A stretch of 35,435 bases of DNA. Source: Candidatus Bathyarchaeota archaeon. Lineage in GTDB: Archaea > Thermoproteota > Bathyarchaeia > Bathyarchaeales > Bathycorpusculaceae. Both the position numbers and the translations under genes were made by a program. Under the pieces are notes generated by a model. It searched no databases and was not told where the DNA came from. It was given only the letters and a program-made list of their open reading frames with translations. The stretch's first letter is position 1. Every line of letters starts with the position of its first letter. The stretch is taken from the NCBI GenBank assembly GCA_026414485.1, contig JAOAIX010000009.1, forward strand, positions 51,055 to 86,489, in the 5' to 3' direction. Below, piece by piece: positions 30,783-35,435 of the stretch.

Positions 30783-31242
30783 AAAGGTGGCTGTTGGCGG
30801 AACATTTGATGAGTTGCATCGTGGTCATAAAACGTTGCTTTTGAAGGCTTTTGAAGTTGGCGACCACGTTGTTATTGGTTTAAGTTCTGATGCGTTGGTT
30901 AGACAAATGAATAAGCCGCATGTCACGGCTGCTTATGATGAGCGACTGGAAAATTTGGAGGTTTTTCTTAGGGATTCAGAACTGTTGGGCAGAGCTGAAG
31001 TTGTGGCTTTGGACGATGCGTATGGTACTTCAATTAGTGACCCTTACCTTGAGGCGTTGGTGGTTAGCGAAGAAACACGGCGCACTGCGTTGAAAATTAA
31101 CGAGTTGCGACTGAAAGCTGAGCTTTCGCCTTTGGCTATAATTACAGTTAGTATGGTTCCTTCTCAGAACTGTACGCCCATCTCTACTACACGGATAAGG
31201 AAAGGTGAAATGGACAAGGAAGGTCGGTTGCTTAAAATCTAG
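30769..31242 (+). CDS. coaD: Phosphopantetheine adenylyltransferase, archaeal/eukaryotic type
   Basis: This enzyme transfers AMP to 4'-phosphopantetheine to give dephospho-CoA. The 157-residue nucleotidyltransferase has the GGTFDELHRGHKTLL motif (T/HxGH) near the N-terminus and the ISTTRIRKGEMD motif near the C-terminus, as in the archaeal and eukaryotic type rather than the bacterial CoaD. The start is a GTG at 30769 inside the last codons of the pantoate kinase gene, so expression is probably coupled. The fold starts at residue 5, which supports this start. Confidence 0.93.
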   Translation: MRQFKKVAVGGTFDELHRGHKTLLLKAFEVGDHVVIGLSSDALVRQMNKPHVTAAYDERLENLEVFLRDSELLGRAEVVALDDAYGTSISDPYLEALVVSEETRRTALKINELRLKAELSPLAIITVSMVPSQNCTPISTTRIRKGEMDKEGRLLKI

Positions 31243-31321
31243 GATTTTTTGCTCTGTCGTGTCGTTTAAATATAAACTTGTGAACTAGTATTTAATATTC
31301 AATTGCTGACTGTTGGTAAAA

Positions 31322-32011
31322 ATGACTGACCCTCACGAGTGGCGTCAAATTTTTGCGATTCTCAAATTAGCCGAGATGGGTGCCCATAGGCGAACTACTA
31401 AAATTTCAACGGAATATTTAGCTGAGAAGCTGGGGGTAAGTCAGCAAACTGCTTCTCGTTATCTTATTGAGTTGGAGCGCAAAGGCTGGATTAAACGTTC
31501 CATTATTCATGAAGGTTGTCTTGTGAAAATTGAGCCAAAGGGGGTGGGGGCGCTTCAAAAAGTTTATGCTAACCTTAAACTTCTTATGGAAGCCACTTAT
31601 CCGCCTAGTATCACTCTTGAGGGTACGGTTTTTACGGGTTTAGGTGAAGGTGCCTATTACATAGCAAAAGACCGGTACCGTAAGCAATTCATAGAAAAAC
31701 TTGGTTTTGATCCTTATCCTGGGACGTTAAATATTAAGCTTACAACCGAATATGACATTCAAGCTCGTGCTGAACTAGATGCCTATCCCGCTATTGAAGT
31801 AGAAGGTTTCCGAAATGAAGATCGCACTTTTGGTTTAGTCAAATGTTACCCCATTATGATTGAAAACAAAGTGAAAGGTGCTTTGATTTCTGCGTTGCGT
31901 AGTCACTATGATGCTTCGGTTCTTGAGATTATTGCCCCTGTTTGTTTACGGAAGCATCTCAACCTTAAGGATGGTAATAAAGTTAAAGTGGAAATTTTGG
32001 CTACTCCCTAA
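31322..32011 (+). CDS. ribK: CTP-dependent riboflavin kinase with N-terminal winged helix
   Basis: Archaeal RibK makes FMN from riboflavin using CTP. The protein has 229 residues from the ATG at 31322; an in-frame TTG at 31313 is less likely. Residues 1-80 are a winged helix-turn-helix (AEKLGVSQQTASRYLIELER), which may act as a transcriptional regulator of flavin genes. The kinase domain begins near LEGTVFTGLGEGAYYIAKD, with FIEKLGFDPYPGTLNIKL and the C-terminal APVCLRKHLNLKDGNKVKVE. A TATA-like TTTAAATATAAAC lies about 52 bases upstream. Its end overlaps the convergent rhomboid gene by four bases. RibL, the next enzyme of the pathway, is encoded about 600 bases away on the other strand. Confidence 0.95.
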   Translation: MTDPHEWRQIFAILKLAEMGAHRRTTKISTEYLAEKLGVSQQTASRYLIELERKGWIKRSIIHEGCLVKIEPKGVGALQKVYANLKLLMEATYPPSITLEGTVFTGLGEGAYYIAKDRYRKQFIEKLGFDPYPGTLNIKLTTEYDIQARAELDAYPAIEVEGFRNEDRTFGLVKCYPIMIENKVKGALISALRSHYDASVLEIIAPVCLRKHLNLKDGNKVKVEILATP

Positions 32012-32619
32012 AATGGAGTAGTGTATGAGTAGTTGTAGGTGTATGTTGCTTCGGGTTTTTGTCTTAAAGCCAAAACGTAGCCGATGAGTAAACCTGCCAC
32101 TAAACCGCCTAGGTGAGCTAAGTTGTTTACTTCAGGTCCTGAACTGATCATCAAGAGGAAAAATGCGAAGATCAGTGCGCCGACGATGGATTGCCCTACG
32201 GTTCGTCGGATGTAGATGGTGCAGGCTCCGAACATGGCGAAAATTGCTCCTGAGGCTCCAGCTGAGGGTATCCAAGGTGGCATAAATGCCAAGGATAGTA
32301 AGTTTCCTGCTAAGCCTCCTAGGAAGTATATTGATAGGTACTCGGGTAGCGTGAATAGTTCTTCTGCTCGTAAGCCAAAAATTAGCAGAAAAAGCATGTT
32401 TCCTGCTAAGTGTACGATGGTGATGTGCACAAACATGGATGTGAAGAGTTGATGGTAGTAGCCGTAGCCGAGAACTAAGCCGTTGACTTGTCCATACTGT
32501 ACTATCATGTCAAAACTTGTGTGTAGTGCGTCTCCGCCTGCTATTGATGTGTAGATGTAAACGGCTATGTTTATCGCCATCAAAACGTATGTTATGTGGT
32601 ATTGCTGGCTGCTTTTCAT
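32008..32619 (-). CDS. Rhomboid-family intramembrane serine protease
   Basis: Rhomboids cut single-span membrane proteins within the bilayer. The 203-residue protein has about six spans. The catalytic dyad is Ser123 in SAGASGAIFAMFGA and His169 in NNLAHLGG; the accessory HxxxN is His70-x3-Asn74 in VHLAGNMLF. The L1 loop has EELFTLPEYL after span 2. All key residues are present, so it should be active. The ATG at 32619 begins seven bases after the RibL stop on the same strand, so they may be cotranscribed. The C-terminal tail is Tyr/Thr-rich and short. Confidence 0.94.
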   Translation of the reverse strand: MKSSQQYHITYVLMAINIAVYIYTSIAGGDALHTSFDMIVQYGQVNGLVLGYGYYHQLFTSMFVHITIVHLAGNMLFLLIFGLRAEELFTLPEYLSIYFLGGLAGNLLSLAFMPPWIPSAGASGAIFAMFGACTIYIRRTVGQSIVGALIFAFFLLMISSGPEVNNLAHLGGLVAGLLIGYVLALRQKPEATYTYNYSYTTPF

Positions 32620-32625
32620 TTTTGT

Positions 32626-33087
32626 TCATCTTGCAAATTTTTCCACGATTTTCTTTCGGATTTTTGAGGAGCTATCTAGTTCGTCCTGTTCAAACTTGTT
32701 GATACGTGCCACTTTGATTTTCAGTTTATGCTTTTCAACGTATTTTTTCACTTGTTCTTCCATGCCTGTTTGGTCGTATCCTAATGCAATAACGTCTGGC
32801 TTTATTTTTTCTATAACTTGACCTATGTCAAATTGTTCGAAACCTAGCACTGCTTCGTCTACTACTTTTAGGGCTTCTACTAATGCGCGCCGTTGGTTTT
32901 CAGGCATCACAGGTTTTGCGCCTTTCATTTTCTCTACGGTGTTGTCCCGTGCAATGATAACGACTAGTTCTGCGTTTTCTCCGCCAGTCTTTTTTGCTTC
33001 TTCCAGGAATTTTACGTGCCCCAAGTGGAGTAAGTCAAATACTCCTGAAGCCAATACCCTCTTTTTGTTTTTGGGCTCAGTTGACAT
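32626..33087 (-). CDS. ribL: RibL-type FAD synthetase (cytidylyltransferase-like fold)
   Basis: RibL transfers AMP to FMN to make FAD in archaea. The 153-residue protein has the nucleotidyltransferase HLGH motif (GVFDLLHLGHVKFLEEA; His21, His24), VVIIARDNTVEKMKG, PDVIALGYDQ, and the C-terminal SSSKIRKKIVEKF matching the ISSTxIR position. It could also be a glycerol-3-phosphate cytidylyltransferase-like enzyme, but the archaeal RibL signature and the nearby riboflavin kinase favour FAD synthetase. The ATG at 33087 follows the leader with the hairpin at 33139-33162 on the same strand. Confidence 0.88.
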   Translation of the reverse strand: MSTEPKNKKRVLASGVFDLLHLGHVKFLEEAKKTGGENAELVVIIARDNTVEKMKGAKPVMPENQRRALVEALKVVDEAVLGFEQFDIGQVIEKIKPDVIALGYDQTGMEEQVKKYVEKHKLKIKVARINKFEQDELDSSSKIRKKIVEKFAR

Positions 33088-33138
33088 TTGATCCGTTTAC
33101 TCCTGGTGGGGAATTATTTTAGTCTTTTAACGTTGTTC

Positions 33139-33162
33139 GGGCATAAAAGGTTGGTTATGCCC
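33139..33162 (-). promoter_or_regulatory. 8-bp hairpin between the DUF357 gene and ribL
   Basis: GGGCATAA (33139-33146) pairs perfectly with TTATGCCC (33155-33162) across an 8-base loop. On the minus strand it lies after the DUF357 stop and about 50 bases before the ribL ATG. No T-run directly follows the stem, so it may be a leader structure, an operator or an mRNA 3' end. Confidence 0.45.
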
Positions 33163-33194
33163 TACTTTAAATGGTTGCTGATTTAAAAGTTGGT

Positions 33195-33458
33195 TTACGG
33201 TGTTGAGGGAATTTTTATTGCTCCCACAATTTTTAGTGCGTCTATGAGTCCTTCACAGTAGGCGATGGATGTGAGGCTTGTTTCGAATTTTTTTTGTTCA
33301 CGGTAATATTTTGCGTCTTCTAAGTAGGCTTTGGCGTAAGACAGGATTTCATGTATGTTTTTTTTATCTAAAATAATTGTGTCTTGGGTTTGTTGCATAG
33401 TGTTGAGTGTCTTCTCTGTGGAGGAGATGTATTTGTCTATTAGTGCTTCTATGTTCAT
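33195..33458 (-). CDS. DUF357-family archaeal protein
   Basis: A small helical protein of 87 residues. The pattern EILSYAKAYLEDAKYYREQK followed by TSLTSIAYCEGLIDALKIVG is the hallmark of the DUF357 family (Pfam PF04010), which occurs in archaea and has no known function. The start at 33458 overlaps the dph5 stop by four bases (ATGA), so they are cotranscribed and translationally coupled. It contains no membrane segment. The tight link to Dph5 may indicate a translation-related role, as inference. Confidence 0.85.
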   Translation of the reverse strand: MNIEALIDKYISSTEKTLNTMQQTQDTIILDKKNIHEILSYAKAYLEDAKYYREQKKFETSLTSIAYCEGLIDALKIVGAIKIPSTP

Positions 33459-34255
33459 TTTGTAGTGCTCCGTATGTTTGATGGTGCACCCGCAAAGGCT
33501 ATCAATGCTTCTGCCTCCATAAAATGAAGTTGGCCCAGTAAAATTAAGCTGTGTGGTGGTTCACCGAAATCAAATTTTATCAATTCATTTATGTAGTCTG
33601 CTCTAAGGCTGGGGTTGTTGCTTCCTGCCCTTGCCACTCCTAAGGCAAGTGTTGTTGGAGTGACTATGTTTAGTTTCTTTTTTTGTTCGGTCTGCGTAAG
33701 CATTTTTAAGGCTTCTTTTATGGTTAAGAATCTCTTTTCGTCGGCTTTCAAGTCCAGTAGGCAAAGCGTGTGGAGCCCCAACTGCTTATTTTGATTAATT
33801 ACGTTATAGGGTGTTTCGCTGAAGTTCTCGGCGAAAGGTACTGTGACGGTTTTGCCAAATTTATAGTTGTGTAACCCTGACAAACTTGTTATGGCCGAGA
33901 TTATGCTTGCGCCGTGGATTATGCGTGTTTTTATGTTTCGTTTCGCTGCTTCCAAGCGCAGCGTTACATGGGTTGTTGCAACAAACGGGTCGCCGGGGAC
34001 GAGAAACACTGTTTTGCCTGATTCTGCTGCGTCGAGGATGCTTTTGCCGTTTTCTTCTTCAAGATTTCTTCTCTGCATGACCTGAATTGGTTTACCTACT
34101 AACTTTTCAAGGTGTGTTATGGAGAAATCTGGAAGTAGGTTAGTGTAGAGTTCGATAAACACGTGGTCTGCAGTTTTTGCCTCTTCTAGACCTTGTAGGC
34201 TTATGCCTCTTTCGTCGTTTAATCCTAAGCCTATAAACACGAGTTCTTTAGTCAC
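33455..34255 (-). CDS. dph5: Diphthine synthase
   Basis: Dph5 methylates the modified histidine of elongation factor 2 during diphthamide formation, using S-adenosylmethionine. The 266-residue protein has the tetrapyrrole-methylase fold: FIGLGLNDERGISLQGLEEA at the N-terminus, YTNLL, LVPGDPFVATTHVTLRLEA, IIHGASIISAI, TVTVPFAENF, and HSLILLGQLHFMEAEAL at the end, all characteristic of archaeal Dph5. The start is a GTG at 34255 with GAGG eight bases before it, and the fold starts at residue 4. It is cotranscribed with the DUF357 gene. Confidence 0.96.
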   Translation of the reverse strand: MTKELVFIGLGLNDERGISLQGLEEAKTADHVFIELYTNLLPDFSITHLEKLVGKPIQVMQRRNLEEENGKSILDAAESGKTVFLVPGDPFVATTHVTLRLEAAKRNIKTRIIHGASIISAITSLSGLHNYKFGKTVTVPFAENFSETPYNVINQNKQLGLHTLCLLDLKADEKRFLTIKEALKMLTQTEQKKKLNIVTPTTLALGVARAGSNNPSLRADYINELIKFDFGEPPHSLILLGQLHFMEAEALIAFAGAPSNIRSTTK

Positions 34256-34393
34256 TTGTTTGTCCTCGACGTAACATTCAGGAGATTCTGACTTAAAATT
34301 GTTCTATTTTACTGATTTGAAGTTGACTTTTTCCTAAACGGTTGTGCCTCTTCTTAATTTTTTTGTGTTCTTCAAAACAGTGGGGATCATTTT

Positions 34394-34576
34394 TTATTGT
34401 TCTTTAATTTCGCCTTTTGCTTTCAGTTGGTTATAGTAAATTCGGCATGTGTCTATAGAAACACCGTGGCGGGCACAGAATTTAGTCAAAACTTTCTCTA
34501 CTGGTTCAGAGGGTTTTTTCTCTAGAATCATTTCTTTCAGTTCCTGTAAGTGCTGTTTATCTTCTTTTGTGGTCAT
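34394..34576 (-). CDS. Small helix-turn-helix-like protein, 60 aa
   Basis: A 60-residue, very charged helical protein. The stretch EKVLTKFCARHGVSIDTCRI followed by YYNQLKAKGEIKE fits a small helix-turn-helix (helix, RHGVS turn, recognition helix), so it may bind DNA or RNA. The ATG at 34576 is well supported by GAGGT eight bases upstream. It lies in the same direction as dph5, with 138 bases between that contain the dph5 promoter and nothing else I can name. I do not recognise its family. Confidence 0.7.
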   Translation of the reverse strand: MTTKEDKQHLQELKEMILEKKPSEPVEKVLTKFCARHGVSIDTCRIYYNQLKAKGEIKEQ

Positions 34577-34686
34577 CTATTTTACCTCGCTTCTTTGAAT
34601 TTTTTAATGTGGTTTAGTTTCAAAAACATTTCCTGTGCTTTAGCTTTTCTAACCAAATCTTTGATGAGGTGTAGTTTTGAACAAGT

Positions 34687-34711
34687 AAAAAAAAGGGGCA
34701 AGTTGCCCCCC
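34687..34711 (-). terminator. Hairpin plus T-run terminator of the 37-aa gene
   Basis: On the minus strand GGGGCAA-C-TTGCCCC is followed directly by eight T (A-run at 34687-34694 on plus). It starts 19 bases after the stop codon of the 37-aa gene. The form is that of an intrinsic terminator, with at least five G-C-rich stem pairs. Confidence 0.75.
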
Positions 34712-34729
34712 TTTTAGTTTCATGTGTGC

Positions 34730-34843
34730 CTATTGTTTGTTTTTTCGGTTTTTCTTGCTGGAAAAGGCATATTCCACAAAAGCGAAGGCTAAGCCGCCTG
34801 CGCCGATGCCGATCCAAAGTAGCGTTCCAACGATGTCAAACAT
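34730..34843 (-). CDS. 37-aa single-span membrane microprotein
   Basis: A complete small gene. The ATG at 34843 is preceded by AAAGGTG seven bases upstream, a strong SD, and by a TATA-like AGTATAAAAG near 34893. The peptide begins MFDIVGTLLWIGIGAGGLAF, giving one hydrophobic span of about 20 residues, then FVEYAF and a basic tail SSKKNRKNKQ. The positive tail predicts a C-terminus in the cytoplasm. A stop TAG at 34730-34732 is followed by a hairpin-T terminator, so promoter, SD, frame and terminator all agree. I do not recognise it; it may modulate a larger membrane protein. Confidence 0.75.
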   Translation of the reverse strand: MFDIVGTLLWIGIGAGGLAFAFVEYAFSSKKNRKNKQ

Positions 34844-35245
34844 TGTTTGCACCTTTATTTTTCGGCGCGTTGTTGATTGTTGATTGCTTTTATACTTTTA
34901 GTTTGGGCTATCCTGATCTTATTCAATATAACATGGTGATGACGTGAACGAAGGGACGTTGGAGCCGCTGTTTTTGGGCGTAAAATGAGCTACATGGTTT
35001 TTCCTTTTGCGTCAATGTCGATGAGTAAAAATACTTCAACCAAGTTGTTTTCTGTTTCCTGTCGTCTTTTGTGTTTTGTTTTCAATTCGTTGTTCACACA
35101 TTAAGTTTAGATAGGTTTTTGGTTTAACGCTTTGTCTGTCACTTTATCCTACAACATCTGCTGCGTGTGTTCATTGCAACTGTAGTTTACGTAAGCGAAA
35201 GCTCTATATCTGTTGATGAAAATTCCTCTTCGAAAGCATTCAGGT
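34844..35245. other. Intergenic region between the microprotein gene and tRNA-Lys
   Basis: This gap of about 400 bases holds the TATA-like box of the microprotein gene (34888-34898, minus) and a candidate TATA-like TCTATATC at 35203-35210 for the tRNA. Between them I see no convincing gene, repeat or hairpin. A short minus-strand frame ending in LVEVFLLIDIDAKGKTM (about 34991-35041) looks protein-like but has no start of its own. Confidence 0.5.
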
Positions 35246-35323
35246 GGGCCCGTAGCTCAGTCAGGCCAGAGCGGCGGACTCTTAATCCGTAGGTCGCGGG
35301 TTCAATTCCCGTCGGGCCCGCCA
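35246..35323 (+). tRNA. tRNA-Lys, anticodon CTT, with encoded CCA
   Basis: The cloverleaf is complete: acceptor GGGCCCG pairs with CGGGCCC (35246-35252 / 35313-35319). The D arm is GCTC/GAGC. The anticodon arm GCGGA/TCCGT encloses the loop CTCTTAA with anticodon CTT. The variable loop is AGGTC, and the T arm GCGGG/CCCGT encloses TTCAATT. The discriminator G at 35320 is followed by an encoded CCA at 35321-35323. It decodes AAG. No intron is present. Confidence 0.96.
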
Positions 35324-35435
35324 TATAACAGCCGAAACTTTACTGTTTCAAGTTTAGCTTTATCTTTCCTAGTCCACTTGGTCGACCTAAGTTTTTACAT
35401 CTTAAACTCCAACTAAGAAAAACTGGTGTAGTTGT

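Noticed and set aside
34620-34817. 65-aa minus-strand frame overlapping the terminator and the microprotein gene
   Set aside because: It crosses a strong hairpin-T terminator, has no SD and has a composition unlike protein; the 37-aa frame in the same place has all the signals.
35036-35101. 22-aa minus-strand frame (MCEQRIENKTQK...) before the tRNA
   Set aside because: Too short and without an SD. Joining it to the following LVEVFLLIDIDAKGKTM by a frameshift would be speculation.
1-35435. CRISPR arrays, insertion sequences, prophage genes and integrase/attachment sites
   Set aside because: No regularly spaced repeats, no transposase or integrase and no target-site duplication were found; no direct repeat of the 3' part of tRNA-Lys is visible within the window.

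Overview
The window reads as a chromosomal piece of an archaeon, most likely from the TACK side and plausibly Bathyarchaeia-like; the lineage is inferred from gene content only. The archaeal markers are an LSm (Sm-like) gene overlapping ribosomal L37e, diphthine synthase (Dph5), pantoate kinase, archaeal-type phosphopantetheine adenylyltransferase, a CTP-dependent riboflavin kinase with an N-terminal winged helix, a RibL-type FAD synthetase, a DUF357 protein, a crenarchaeal-style single OB-fold SSB, and TATA-like boxes upstream of many genes. Start codons are a mix of ATG, GTG and TTG, often with a recognisable Shine-Dalgarno (SD) sequence.

Region 1 (1-2700): the tail of a PDZ protein (probably an HtrA-like protease), then on the minus strand a short core-type methionine synthase with an altered zinc site, a SecB-like protein whose frame is broken at a CCCC run, and an unrecognised coiled-coil protein.

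Region 2 (2800-14900, all minus strand): a chemotaxis block. In transcription order it is an unknown 173-aa protein, cheY, cheD, two cheC paralogues, cheR, cheA, a 117-aa unknown protein, cheW, cheB and two soluble chemoreceptors. The receptors have no membrane segment and no recognisable sensor domain, share a 926-bp block with only about three differences, and share a promoter layout. One CheC has lost the catalytic Asn at both active sites and the other keeps one. No archaellum gene and no CheF is present in the window. An intercistronic triple repeat between cheR and cheA can form two mutually exclusive hairpins.

Region 3 (15200-18000, plus): a CbbQ/NorQ-like AAA+ ATPase followed by its VWA (MIDAS) partner.

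Region 4 (17960-26100): mixed housekeeping and envelope genes: a membrane-anchored glutaminyl cyclase, SSB with an RGG tail, a HIT hydrolase, a DrrAB-type ABC exporter, a VOC protein, a zinc-ribbon protein, a stand-alone LigD-type 3'-phosphoesterase, an MCT-1-like PUA protein, a VTT/DedA-like membrane protein and UppP.

Region 5 (26180-35435): LSm-L37e; an unknown protein; a HAD phosphatase; a small zinc finger; an ECF S-component/pantoate kinase/CoaD operon behind a perfect 20-bp palindrome; RibK; rhomboid protease; RibL; DUF357-Dph5; a small HTH-like protein; a 37-aa membrane microprotein with its own SD and terminator; and tRNA-Lys(CTT) with an encoded CCA end. The candidate for an undescribed system is the sensorless twin-receptor chemotaxis block with its three unassigned companion proteins.
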